Assembly (NCBI RefSeq): GCF_017873135.1
Contig: NZ_JAGGJV010000007.1
Location: 124,001 to 188,000, forward strand
Length of the DNA stretch: 64,000 nucleotides
From: Rhizobium herbae
GTDB lineage: Bacteria > Pseudomonadota > Alphaproteobacteria > Rhizobiales > Rhizobiaceae
Reading direction: 5' to 3'
A program made the translations under genes and the position numbers. Shown in pieces: positions 44,258 to 52,284 of the stretch (positions are counted from its first letter, which is position 1; every line of letters starts with the position of its first letter). The notes beneath the pieces were generated by a model that saw only the letters and a program-made list of their open reading frames with translations, made no database searches and had not been told where the DNA came from.

Positions 44258-47200
44258 TTACAAGGTCTCCAGAACGACGATGATATCGCCGGCTTTGATA
44301 TTTCGTCCGGGCCCGGCGCGCAGATCGCGGACGCGTCCGCTGACGTGGGCAGTGACGTTGATCTCCATTTTCATGGATTCGATGATGGCAACCGTATCGC
44401 CGGCGGCAACGGAGGCTCCCGGCTCCACCATGAGTTTCCAGATATTGCCCGGCACGCTGCTGGCGACGCCGAAGCAGCCGGCCGGGATATCGCCTTCAAG
44501 GCTTTCGCCTGCTCCTTCGTCACTGACGAAACTGTCGAGGCCGGTTTCCTTCCAGCTTTGCCGCTCGGCGTCGAAAGCCGCCTGCTGCGTGGCCTTGAAG
44601 CGGTTGATCGACACCGCATTCGCCTGCAGTTCCTTCTCATAGGCCGCATAGGAAAATTCCGTCTCCTCGATCCGCACGGGATAACCGCCATGCGGGAAGG
44701 CGGCCCGCGCCTCGGTCAACTCCTGATGACTGACGGGAAAGAAGCGGATCTGGTCGAAGAAATTCAGCAGCCATGGCTTGCCCCTGGCGAATTCGGGCGT
44801 TTGCCGCCAGGTATTCCACACCTGGATGGTGCGGCCGAACAGCTGGTAGCCGCCCGGTCCCTCCATGCCGTAGATGCACATATAGGCGCCGCCGATCCCG
44901 ACCGCGTTTTCCGGCGTCCAGGTACGAGCCGGATTGTATTTGGTGGTGACGAGGCGGTGACGTGGATCGACAGGGGTTGCCACCGGCGCCCCGAGATAGA
45001 CGTCGCCGAGACCCAGCACGAGATAGCTGGCATCAAAGACGATGTCTTTCACCGCCTGTTCGTCAGCAAGCCCGTTGATGCGGCGGATGAACTCGATGTT
45101 GGACGGGCACCAGGGCGCATTCGGGCGGACCAGCTCCTGATATTTGCGCATGGCAAGCTCGGCATCCGGATCGTTCCACGACAGCGGCAGATGCACGATG
45201 CGGCTCGGGACGGTGACCGCCTGCGCGGGCGGAAGGCTCGTCTCTATGTCCGCCAACAGTCCAAGCAGACGCTTTCGTGTCAATGTTGTGCCATCATAAT
45301 GAATCTGCAGCGATCGGATGCCGGGCGTCAGGTCGATGAGGCCGGGCAGGCGGGCCTCCACGACGGCCTGCATCAGCAGGTGCACGCGCAGCCGGAGCGC
45401 GATATCGAGCGCCATCGGCCCGTATTCGACCAGCAGATTGTCGTCCCCCTGGCGGCGGTAGACGACGGAAACAGGGCCATCGTCGCGCGTCCCGACGATG
45501 GCCGAGCCGATATCCGCAGCCGGCCGGTGAACGGCAGGACCGGCGACAGGATCTTCGCTCCGCGCGACGGCATGAAAGCGGATGTGGTCGCCGGGCTTGA
45601 ACTGGCCCATTTTCCACTGCTCGTCGCGGGCGATCACCGCCGGGCAGACGAAGCCGCCGAGACTTGGGCCATCAGGACCGAGAATGATCGGCATGTCGCC
45701 GGTGAAATCGATGGCGCCGACGGCATAGGCATTGTCATGCAAATTGGACGGGTGAAGTCCCGCTTCTCCGCCGTCGCCGCGCGCCCATTTCGGCGCGGGC
45801 CCAATGAGGCGGACGCCGGTGCGGGCGCTGTTGAAATGCACCTCGTAGGCCGTGGAAAACAGCGTATCGATGTCTTCTGGCTGGAAGAAATCCGGCGCGC
45901 CATGGGGGCCGTAGAGCACACCGACGCTCCATTCGCGGGTGAGTTCGGCCGGTTCGTTCGCCGGTTCCGGCGGCTTGACGGGTGCTTGCCGCGCAAGGTG
46001 CAGCACATGGCCGGCCCTGAGCGTGCCGGTGGCGTTGCCGCCGAACTGGCCAAGGCCGAACGTGGCGCGCGAGCCGAGTACCACGGGCGCGGAAAAGCCG
46101 CCCGCAACGGCGAGATAGGCGCGCTGGCCAGGGCCTTCGATGGTACCGATGGACAGCACTTCTCCGGCACGGATGGTCACGGCCATGCCGTGCGGCAGCC
46201 GATTACCATCACAGGTCATCGGCATCTGCGCTCCACCGAGCGCAATCACCGTATCGGTGTAGAACCGCAGCGTCGGGCCGGACACGGTCAGCTCCAGCGC
46301 GGCGGTCGTGTCGGCGTTGCCGACAAGGCGATTGGCATGGCGGAACGAGCGCTCGTCCATCGGTCCGCTCGGCGGCACGCCGACATGCCAGAGGCCGAGG
46401 CGGCCGGGCAATTCCTGAAGGCTGGACTGGGCGCCCGGAGACAGGACCTCGATGACATCCGGCACGAAGACGAAATCGCGCAGGGCCGTCGTGGCCACCT
46501 TGCCGCTTGCGAGAAGATCGGAAGCGGCGATTTCCCGGAGATAGTCGAGATTGGTCTCGATCCCGGCGATCGACGTCGCCGCAAGGGCTGCCTGAAGTTT
46601 CGCGATCGCCGCAGGGCGATCCTCGGCCACGACGATCAGTTTCGCCAGCATCGGATCGTAGAACGGCGTCACCTCGGTGCCGGTCTCGATCCAGCCATCG
46701 ACGCGGGCAGTTTCGGGAAATACGACCTCCGTCAGCAGCCCGGCGCTCGGGCGGAAGTCGGCATGCGGCATCTCGGCGTAGACGCGCACCTCGATGGCGG
46801 CGCCCTTCGGCGCCAGAGCCTCGGTACCCGAAAGCACATCCTCGCCGGCCGCCTGGCGGATCATCCATTCGACGAGATCGATGCCGAACACCGCTTCCGT
46901 CACCGGATGTTCGACCTGCAGCCGCGTGTTGACTTCCAGGAAATAGAATTCCTCGCGGGCCGGATCGTAGATGAATTCGACCGTGCCGGCCGATGCATAG
47001 GACACCGAGCTTCCCAGATCGACCGCCGCCTTGTGCAGCCGCGCCCGTGTGGCCGGCGAAATGCCCGGTGCCGGGGTTTCCTCGACGACCTTCTGGTTGC
47101 GCCGCTGCAGCGAGCAGTCCCGCTCGCCGAGCGCCACCACCTTGCCCTTGCCATCGCCGAAGATCTGCACCTCGACATGGCGCGCATCGGCGACGAAGCG

Positions 47201-47797
47201 CTCGATATAGACACGGGCATCGCCGAAGCTGGCGCGCGCCGTGCGTTGCACGCTTTCGAAGGCGTCCTTCAGCGTTTGCGCATCGGTACACAGCTGCATG
47301 CCGATGCCGCCACCGCCCGCCGTGCTCTTCAGCATCACCGGATAGCCGACGGTTTCGGCGGCCGAGAGCGCGTCATCGATACCCTCCAGCAGTCCGCTGC
47401 CCGGCAGAAGCGGCACGCCGCTCGATTTTGCCAGTTCGCGGGCAGTGTGTTTCAGCCCGAAGGCCGAGAGATGCTCCGGACGCGGCCCGATGAAGGCTAT
47501 GCCCTCGGCTGCCAGCCGTTCGGCAAAACCGATATTTTCGGACAGAAACCCGTAGCCGGGGTGTACGGCTTGCGCGCCCGTCGCCTTGCAGGCGGCGATG
47601 ACGGCATCGACGTTCAGGTAGCTTTCGGTTGCGGGCGAGGGGCCGAGACGGATAGCTTCGTCCGCAAGCCGCGTTGCCATGGCAAACCGGTCGGCGTCGG
47701 AATAGACGGCGACAGAGGCGATACCCATTGTCTTCAATGTCCGGATGACCCGGACAGCGATTTCGCCTCTGTTGGCGATGAGAACCTTGTTGAACAT
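44258..47797 (-). CDS. Biotin-dependent guanidine carboxylase (urea carboxylase family)
   Basis: 1,179 residues from ATG 47797, just after the upstream stop; a start at 47815 would overlap it. Domains: biotin carboxylase with ATP-grasp (1 to about 450, FNKVLIANRGEIAVRVIRTLK, GGGGIGMQL, EVNTRLQVEHPVTEAVFGIDLVEWMIRQAAGE), then KipI/KipA-like carboxyltransferase (about 470-1050, with GVPPSGPMDERSFRHANRLVGN and GDVYLGAPVATPVDPRHRLVTTKYNPARTWTPENAVGIGG), then a biotinyl domain with the carrier lysine in IIESMKMEIN. The family is annotated urea carboxylase. The upstream guanidine-I riboswitch and the DUF1989 pair indicate guanidine as the real substrate, as shown for riboswitch-linked members; this is inference for this protein. 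Confidence 0.88.
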   Translation of the reverse strand: MFNKVLIANRGEIAVRVIRTLKTMGIASVAVYSDADRFAMATRLADEAIRLGPSPATESYLNVDAVIAACKATGAQAVHPGYGFLSENIGFAERLAAEGIAFIGPRPEHLSAFGLKHTARELAKSSGVPLLPGSGLLEGIDDALSAAETVGYPVMLKSTAGGGGIGMQLCTDAQTLKDAFESVQRTARASFGDARVYIERFVADARHVEVQIFGDGKGKVVALGERDCSLQRRNQKVVEETPAPGISPATRARLHKAAVDLGSSVSYASAGTVEFIYDPAREEFYFLEVNTRLQVEHPVTEAVFGIDLVEWMIRQAAGEDVLSGTEALAPKGAAIEVRVYAEMPHADFRPSAGLLTEVVFPETARVDGWIETGTEVTPFYDPMLAKLIVVAEDRPAAIAKLQAALAATSIAGIETNLDYLREIAASDLLASGKVATTALRDFVFVPDVIEVLSPGAQSSLQELPGRLGLWHVGVPPSGPMDERSFRHANRLVGNADTTAALELTVSGPTLRFYTDTVIALGGAQMPMTCDGNRLPHGMAVTIRAGEVLSIGTIEGPGQRAYLAVAGGFSAPVVLGSRATFGLGQFGGNATGTLRAGHVLHLARQAPVKPPEPANEPAELTREWSVGVLYGPHGAPDFFQPEDIDTLFSTAYEVHFNSARTGVRLIGPAPKWARGDGGEAGLHPSNLHDNAYAVGAIDFTGDMPIILGPDGPSLGGFVCPAVIARDEQWKMGQFKPGDHIRFHAVARSEDPVAGPAVHRPAADIGSAIVGTRDDGPVSVVYRRQGDDNLLVEYGPMALDIALRLRVHLLMQAVVEARLPGLIDLTPGIRSLQIHYDGTTLTRKRLLGLLADIETSLPPAQAVTVPSRIVHLPLSWNDPDAELAMRKYQELVRPNAPWCPSNIEFIRRINGLADEQAVKDIVFDASYLVLGLGDVYLGAPVATPVDPRHRLVTTKYNPARTWTPENAVGIGGAYMCIYGMEGPGGYQLFGRTIQVWNTWRQTPEFARGKPWLLNFFDQIRFFPVSHQELTEARAAFPHGGYPVRIEETEFSYAAYEKELQANAVSINRFKATQQAAFDAERQSWKETGLDSFVSDEGAGESLEGDIPAGCFGVASSVPGNIWKLMVEPGASVAAGDTVAIIESMKMEINVTAHVSGRVRDLRAGPGRNIKAGDIIVVLETL

Positions 47798-47801
47798 CAA
47801 A

Positions 47802-48452
47802 TCAGACCCCCGCATCCCAGATCAGCACCCGGATCGGTGTCGGATCGAAGCCGTTGCAGGGATTGTTGATCTGCGGGCAATTGGAGATCACGCAGAGCAC
47901 GTCCATCTCGGCCACTAGCTCGACATAGTCGCCCGGCGACGAGATGCCGTCGACGATGGTCATCTTGCCATCGGGGCTGATCGGCACGTTCATGAAGAAG
48001 TTGATGTTGGGCACGATGTCGCGCTTGCTCATGCCGTGTTTCATCACCTCGATCACAAAGTTGTCGCGGCAGGCATGCAGGTATTTGGTGCCATGGCCGA
48101 AGCGCACGGTATTGCTCTCGCAGGAGCAGGCCCCAGCCGACGTATCGTGGCGGCCGCAGCTGTCGGCCGTCATCGTCAGCATCACGCGGCCTTCGTTGGA
48201 CATGATCCGCGTGCCGGTACCGACATATGCCGCACCCTGTTCGCGCATCGTGTCCTGGTTGGAGTAACGCTCGGAAAAATCATCGGCCTTGTAGAACAGC
48301 GTATCGATCGCCTGCTGGCCGTAGCTGTCTTCGATGCGGATCGTCTGGCCCTTGCGCACGATGCCGGACCAGGGCGCTTCGGCCGGAATGAAATGATCCT
48401 GCGCGGCGTTTTCGACAGTGCGCGAGGCGGCGGTCTGAATGAAATCGGTCAT
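47802..48452 (-). CDS. DUF1989 protein, likely carboxyguanidine deiminase subunit (UAAP2 type)
   Basis: 216 residues, ATG 48452 with GAGGAGCGG upstream. One DUF1989 domain, with the typical GIVRKGQTIRIEDSYGQQAIDTLFYKADDFSERYSNQDTM beginning, DSCGRHDTSAGACSCESNT Cys/His-rich motif, VPNINFFMNVPIS and CVISNCPQINNPCNGFDPTPIRVLIWD end. Once called urea-carboxylase-associated protein, the DUF1989 pair is now known to form carboxyguanidine deiminase (CgdAB), which releases ammonia to give allophanate. Which ORF is A or B was not settled here. Confidence 0.88.
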   Translation of the reverse strand: MTDFIQTAASRTVENAAQDHFIPAEAPWSGIVRKGQTIRIEDSYGQQAIDTLFYKADDFSERYSNQDTMREQGAAYVGTGTRIMSNEGRVMLTMTADSCGRHDTSAGACSCESNTVRFGHGTKYLHACRDNFVIEVMKHGMSKRDIVPNINFFMNVPISPDGKMTIVDGISSPGDYVELVAEMDVLCVISNCPQINNPCNGFDPTPIRVLIWDAGV

Positions 48453-48465
48453 GGTCCGCTCCTCC

Positions 48466-49284
48466 TCAAGCCTGCATCAGGGCGTTGTTTTCAAAGCCGC
48501 GAACGGCCTCGGCGGTGGCCGTGCGGGCTAGATCGTCTGCTACCGGTGCTGCTGCATGGAAGCGGGTGATGGTCACAGGCGCGGGCGCATAAACCGGATT
48601 GGGGTCGAGCGGGTGCGGGCAATTGGAGAGCGCCACCACCATGTCCATCTCGGCACGCATTTCGGCGTAGTCGCCGCTGTTGGAGGTCTTGCCCTGCCAG
48701 TGGAACCCGCCGGCATCGTCGATGCGGACCGGTGCAAAGAGATTGAGAACGGCCGGAATATCGCGTCTATCGAGGCCGAGCTTGCCGGCCGCGAGGATGA
48801 AATTGTCGCGCGTGTTGCGGGTCTTGACGCCCGGATATTTCGCGGCGTTCGACGCTGCCGTCGATCCGCCCATCAGGCAATCGTGAGAACCCGCGCTGTC
48901 TTCGATCATCGAGAACATCACCCGGCCCATATCGGAGAAGATCACCCGTCCCTTGCCGAGCGCGGTCGTCCACTGCATCTTGACCGTATCGACCAGATTG
49001 AGCCGCTCGCTGGTGTCGGCGGCGTTCCAGGCGATCAGCGCCACGGTCGAGGCGCCGTCGTGCTGGTCGATGCGCAGCGCCTCCCCACGCTTCAAAAGGG
49101 TCGACCAGTACCAGCCGCCGGGGATGATTTCCTGATGGATGATTACAGTGGAAGAGATCGCCGGCGCGGGCAGGGCGCTCGGTGTCGGAAGTGTCTTGGG
49201 AGCGAACTCCAGGCCCTTCTTCTGATGTTCTTCGTAGCGCTGCCGGTTGGCGGCGATTTCTTCTGCGGAACGTCTGACGTGCAT
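48466..49284 (-). CDS. DUF1989 protein, likely carboxyguanidine deiminase subunit (UAAP1 type)
   Basis: 272 residues, ATG 49284 with CAGGAG upstream. A paralogue of the next gene product, with the same order of motifs (GWYWSTLLKRGEALRIDQHDGASTVALIAWNAADTSERLN, DSAGSHDCLMGGSTAASN, VVALSNCPHPLDPNPVY), but the Cys-rich motif of the smaller subunit is replaced by non-cysteine residues, which suggests one catalytic and one structural subunit. An N-terminal extension of about 45 polar residues precedes the domain. It lies 13 bp upstream of its partner and 2 bp after the transporter ATPase. Confidence 0.87.
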   Translation of the reverse strand: MHVRRSAEEIAANRQRYEEHQKKGLEFAPKTLPTPSALPAPAISSTVIIHQEIIPGGWYWSTLLKRGEALRIDQHDGASTVALIAWNAADTSERLNLVDTVKMQWTTALGKGRVIFSDMGRVMFSMIEDSAGSHDCLMGGSTAASNAAKYPGVKTRNTRDNFILAAGKLGLDRRDIPAVLNLFAPVRIDDAGGFHWQGKTSNSGDYAEMRAEMDMVVALSNCPHPLDPNPVYAPAPVTITRFHAAAPVADDLARTATAEAVRGFENNALMQA

Positions 49285-49286
49285 GA

Positions 49287-50114
49287 CTATTTATCTCCTG
49301 ACGGACTGGAAGACGGGTCGTCCCGGTAAGGGCCCTGCAAAATGACCGGGCCGTCCCGGTCGGGGCTGAAGTACGAAGGTTCGCCCGCGCGGCGCGGCGG
49401 CCAGATGGCAATGTCCTTGGTGATGGTGGCGCCGTAGCGCTGTTTTTCCTCCGGCCGATCGCGCGGACGCTCGAAGGCGACAACGCGGGTGGCAAGCGTG
49501 AAGGCTTCGCGCATGTCATGCGTGACCATGACCACGGTCATCTGCGTCTCGTGCCAGAGTCGCTTCATCAGCGTGTGGATTTCGGCGCGAATGCCGGGAT
49601 CGAGCGCGCCGAACGGCTCGTCGAGCAGCAGCACCTTCGGCTTCATGATCAGCGCCTGTGCCAAGGCCAGCCGCTGCTGCATGCCGCCGGACAGCTGGGC
49701 GGGATATTTGCCTTCAGCGCCTGAGAGACCCACTTCGGCAATCAGCTGCCGGGCCTCCTCGATGCCCGCGCGCCGGGCCGCGCCGAAAAGTTTGGCCTTG
49801 TATCTGGAGACCGTCAGCTCCTTGCCGAGCAGCACGTTCCCTAGCACTGTCAGATGGGGGAAGACCGAATAGCGCTGGAAGACGACACCGCGATCCGGAC
49901 CCGGCTCGGGCGGCAGAGGCTCGCCGTCAAGCAGGATCGTACCTCTGGTTGCCTGTTCCTGGCCGAGCAGCATGCGCAGGAAGGTCGACTTGCCGCAGCC
50001 CGACGGCCCCACGAGTGCGACGAAGGCGCGGGATGCAACGGTGAGAGAAACATTCTCCAGCACGATCTGGTCGCCATATTCCTTCCAGACATTGTCGATG
50101 ATCAGTTCGCTCAT
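49287..50114 (-). CDS. Guanidine-operon ABC transporter ATP-binding protein (NitT/TauT type)
   Basis: 275 residues. Walker A (GPSGCGKST), Q-loop (VFQRYSVFPHLTVLGNV), signature (LSGGMQQRLALAQALI), Walker B (VLLLDEPFGALD) and H-loop (VMVTHDMREAF) are all present. The C-terminal ~60 residues (RDRPEEKQRYGATITKDI to SSSPSGDK) extend beyond the usual ATPase core and occur in the urea/guanidine-carboxylase-linked transporters. It overlaps the permease by 4 bp. Confidence 0.92.
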   Translation of the reverse strand: MSELIIDNVWKEYGDQIVLENVSLTVASRAFVALVGPSGCGKSTFLRMLLGQEQATRGTILLDGEPLPPEPGPDRGVVFQRYSVFPHLTVLGNVLLGKELTVSRYKAKLFGAARRAGIEEARQLIAEVGLSGAEGKYPAQLSGGMQQRLALAQALIMKPKVLLLDEPFGALDPGIRAEIHTLMKRLWHETQMTVVMVTHDMREAFTLATRVVAFERPRDRPEEKQRYGATITKDIAIWPPRRAGEPSYFSPDRDGPVILQGPYRDDPSSSPSGDK

Positions 50115-50929
50115 CCCTGCTTCTCCAGTTCGGACCAGGGGAAGACGGCGATGCGGATGCGGTCGAGGATGAAGTTGGTGAGAACGGCGAGAAGCGTGAT
50201 CCAGACGACATAGGGAAAGATCACGTCCATCGATAGGTAGCGGCGGACGAGGAAGATGCGGTAGCCGAGGCCGCTATCCGACGAGATTGCTTCCGCGGCG
50301 ATCAGGAACAGCCAGGCAGGACCGAGCTGTAGTCGCACGCAGGTGATCAGCCGGGGCAGGATCTGCGGCAGCACGACACGAAGGGCGATCTGCCACGACG
50401 AACCCCCCAGCGTTTCAGCCTTGACGATCTGTTCGCGCGGTAGTTCCAGTGCCTTCAAGGCCAGGTCGCGGATCATCGTCGGCGCGACGCCGATGACGAT
50501 GAGCGCGATCTTGGATGTCTCGCCAAGGCCCATGACGATGAAAAGAATGGGGAGCAATGCCAGCGGCGGCACCATCGAGATGACGGCGACGAACGGGGCG
50601 AGCAGAGCCCGCAGATAGGGCAGCATGCCGATGACCATGCCGATCAAAAGCGCCGTCAGCGTCGAGATGCCAAGCCCTGCGAAAAGCCGGATCAGGCTGG
50701 CAGCCGTATCCGACCAGAGCAGATAGTCGCCGGTGCGTGCGTCCGGCAGGAAAGCCAGCCGGTTGATGGCCTCGGTAAAGCCCGCAAGACTGGGCAGCAG
50801 CTTGTCATTGGCATTCTCGGCCAGCCGTGCGGCGGACCCCGCCGTATAGGCGGCGATCAGCAGCACGAAGGGCAGAAGCATCAAAGCAAGTTGTGCGCCC
50901 CGGCTCGGCTTGGTGTTGATCCAGCGCAT
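50111..50929 (-). CDS. Guanidine-operon ABC transporter permease (NitT/TauT type)
   Basis: 272 residues with about six transmembrane helices. Characteristic segments are DYLLWSDTAASLIRLFAGLGISTLTALLIGMVIGM, the EAA-type loop MIRDLALKALELPREQIVKAETLGGSSWQIALRVVLPQILPRL and GPAWLFLIAAEAISSDSGLGYRIFLVRRYLSMD. It probably carries guanidine or a guanidino/urea compound into the cell. Confidence 0.92.
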   Translation of the reverse strand: MRWINTKPSRGAQLALMLLPFVLLIAAYTAGSAARLAENANDKLLPSLAGFTEAINRLAFLPDARTGDYLLWSDTAASLIRLFAGLGISTLTALLIGMVIGMLPYLRALLAPFVAVISMVPPLALLPILFIVMGLGETSKIALIVIGVAPTMIRDLALKALELPREQIVKAETLGGSSWQIALRVVLPQILPRLITCVRLQLGPAWLFLIAAEAISSDSGLGYRIFLVRRYLSMDVIFPYVVWITLLAVLTNFILDRIRIAVFPWSELEKQG

Positions 50930-50958
50930 CGATATGGCTCCGCTGATGAAAAGAAGAG

Positions 50959-50983
50959 GGCGACGCGGAAAACCCGCATCGCC
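50959..50983 (-). other. Stem-loop between binding-protein and permease genes
   Basis: On the minus strand GGCGATGCGG-GTTTT-CCGCGTCGCC makes a 10-bp stem with one G-U pair, followed by CTCTTCTTTTC. It lies 15 bp after the binding-protein stop. It resembles a partial terminator that would lower downstream gene expression relative to the binding protein. Confidence 0.6.
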
Positions 50984-50997
50984 GATCGGTGCAACGC

Positions 50998-52071
50998 TCA
51001 GAGGGAACCGTCAGCAGCGGCCTTCATGTAGACCTCGGTGAAGCGCAGCTTGACGTTGCCGCTGTCGCCGAGAACCTTGCCATCCGGCATTTCGATGCCG
51101 ATGACATCGGCCGACGCCGCGCCGCTGCCGAGCAGGCCCTTCTCAAACAGGAAGTTGCGCACGAGATCCATCGTCTTCGGCAGGCTCGTCGAGGAGGTGA
51201 AGGCAACGGCATCCGCCGGCTTGTCGAACAGCTTTGTGGCGGCGATCTGGGCTTCGAAGCCGGCGAGATCCGTGCCGGATGCTTTACCCATGGCTTCACG
51301 GGCGGCCTTGCCCTCCGCATTGTCGGCCGTCATCAGGGCTGCCGTCTCGTACCAGATGCCTGCAAGTGCCTTGCCGAAGTTCGGATTGTCTTTCAGCACG
51401 TCCGAATTTGCGACCATCAGGTCGATGATTTCGCCTGGGATTTGCGAGCTGTCGAAGACCTTGTGGGCACCAGGAAGCGCCACGATTTCCGCCACCATCG
51501 GGTTCCAGGTGACCATGGCGGTGACATCGGCCGTCTGGAAGGCGCCAACCATATCCGGATCGGCAGTGTTGACAACCTTCAGGTCCTTTTCTGACAGTCC
51601 GACGGTCTCAAGTGCCCGGGCGAGCAGATAGTGCGAGACGGAAAACTCGACGAGATTGACATTCTGGCCCTTCACGTCGGCCAGTGTCGCCTTGTCTTTC
51701 AGGATCACCGCGTCGTTGCCATTGGAGAAATCGCCGACGATCACGGCCGTCGTATCGACGCCGCCTGCTGCCGGAATAGAGAGGCCGTCCATATTGGTCA
51801 GCGTTACCGCGTCGAAGGCGCCGGCGGTGTACTGGTTCATCGATTCGACGTAATCGTTGAACTGGGTGACTTCGATCTTGATGTTGTACTTGTCGGCCCA
51901 TTTCTTGACGATGCCGTGGTCGCTGGCATAGCCCCAGGGCATCCAGCCGACATAGATCGACCAGGCGACCTTGAAATCTGTCTTGGGCGCAGCGGCGGCA
52001 CCAGATGCCATGCCGAAGGCCAGCGAAGCTGTCAGTGCAGTGATTGAGAGCATTTTCGAAAAAGTCTGCAT
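50998..52071 (-). CDS. Guanidine-operon ABC substrate-binding protein
   Basis: 357 residues from ATG 52071 (AAAGGGG 7 nt upstream). Signal peptide ends GAAAAPKTDF. NMT1/TauA-like fold: KVAWSIYVGWMPWGYASDHGIVKKWADKYNIKIEVTQFNDYVESMNQYTAGAFDAVTLTNMDGL is the characteristic start of the binding proteins linked to urea/guanidine carboxylase clusters. It is the first gene after the riboswitch. The ligand is inferred to be guanidine from the riboswitch and operon partners; urea or another guanidino compound is possible. Confidence 0.88.
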   Translation of the reverse strand: MQTFSKMLSITALTASLAFGMASGAAAAPKTDFKVAWSIYVGWMPWGYASDHGIVKKWADKYNIKIEVTQFNDYVESMNQYTAGAFDAVTLTNMDGLSIPAAGGVDTTAVIVGDFSNGNDAVILKDKATLADVKGQNVNLVEFSVSHYLLARALETVGLSEKDLKVVNTADPDMVGAFQTADVTAMVTWNPMVAEIVALPGAHKVFDSSQIPGEIIDLMVANSDVLKDNPNFGKALAGIWYETAALMTADNAEGKAAREAMGKASGTDLAGFEAQIAATKLFDKPADAVAFTSSTSLPKTMDLVRNFLFEKGLLGSGAASADVIGIEMPDGKVLGDSGNVKLRFTEVYMKAAADGSL

Positions 52072-52079
52072 TGAATTTC

Positions 52080-52137
52080 CCCTTTTTGCTTTTCTTCAAA
52101 AAGGGATCGGCATGGACCATCGCGCCGCCAATCCCTT
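52080..52137 (-). promoter_or_regulatory. Riboswitch expression platform: terminator and competing SD hairpin
   Basis: On the minus strand, AAGGGATTGGC (52137-52127) pairs with GCCGATCCCTT (52111-52101) and is followed by TTTTT, an intrinsic terminator. The 3' arm and T-run (CCCTTTTTG, 52105-52097) can pair instead, perfectly over 9 bp, with CAAAAAGGG (52088-52080), which holds the Shine-Dalgarno of the binding-protein gene. The two hairpins exclude each other. Confidence 0.75.
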
Positions 52138-52144
52138 GGCTAAC

Positions 52145-52252
52145 GAGGTCTCCCGGGCTTTTGTCCCGCCGTGCACCCGGCGGGATGTCTCCCCAACCGG
52201 TGGCAGCTCTCGGACCAGCACGTTTTCAAAACGCCGGAACCCTAGCCACCAA
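52145..52252 (-). promoter_or_regulatory. Guanidine-I (ykkC) riboswitch aptamer
   Basis: The minus-strand leader contains the diagnostic conserved blocks in order: GGTGGCTAGGGTTCCG, a short hairpin (GCGTTTTGAAAACGTGC), CTGGTCCGAGAG, a variable stem, GGGGAGACATCCCGCC, and GGCGGGACAAAAGCCCGGGAGA split over the last helix. These match the ykkC/guanidine-I consensus. The class binds guanidinium and turns expression on. It is followed by the terminator platform and the guanidine transporter-degradation operon. Confidence 0.95.
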
Positions 52253-52267
52253 CTCTGCAATTAAACA

Positions 52268-52284
52268 AGCAAACTGCGTGCCAA
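52268..52284 (-). promoter_or_regulatory. Sigma-54 (-24/-12) promoter
   Basis: TTGGCACGCAGTTTGCT on the minus strand matches the consensus YTGGCACGRNNNTTGCW at all fixed positions except R, with correct GG-to-GC spacing. The predicted start is near 52256, directly before the riboswitch. RpoN promoters need an enhancer-binding activator; NtrC under nitrogen limitation is the natural candidate. Confidence 0.82.

Noticed and set aside
42442-47797. Simple annotation as a urea amidolyase (urea carboxylase plus allophanate hydrolase) system
   Set aside because: The guanidine-I riboswitch in the leader and the two DUF1989 genes favour guanidine as the substrate, so the urea label is kept only as the family name.
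44255-47869. A 1,204-codon open frame on the plus strand
   Set aside because: It is the antisense shadow of the biotin carboxylase gene; the minus strand has complete domain motifs, the plus frame has none and is rich in His/Arg as shadow frames of GC-rich genes are.
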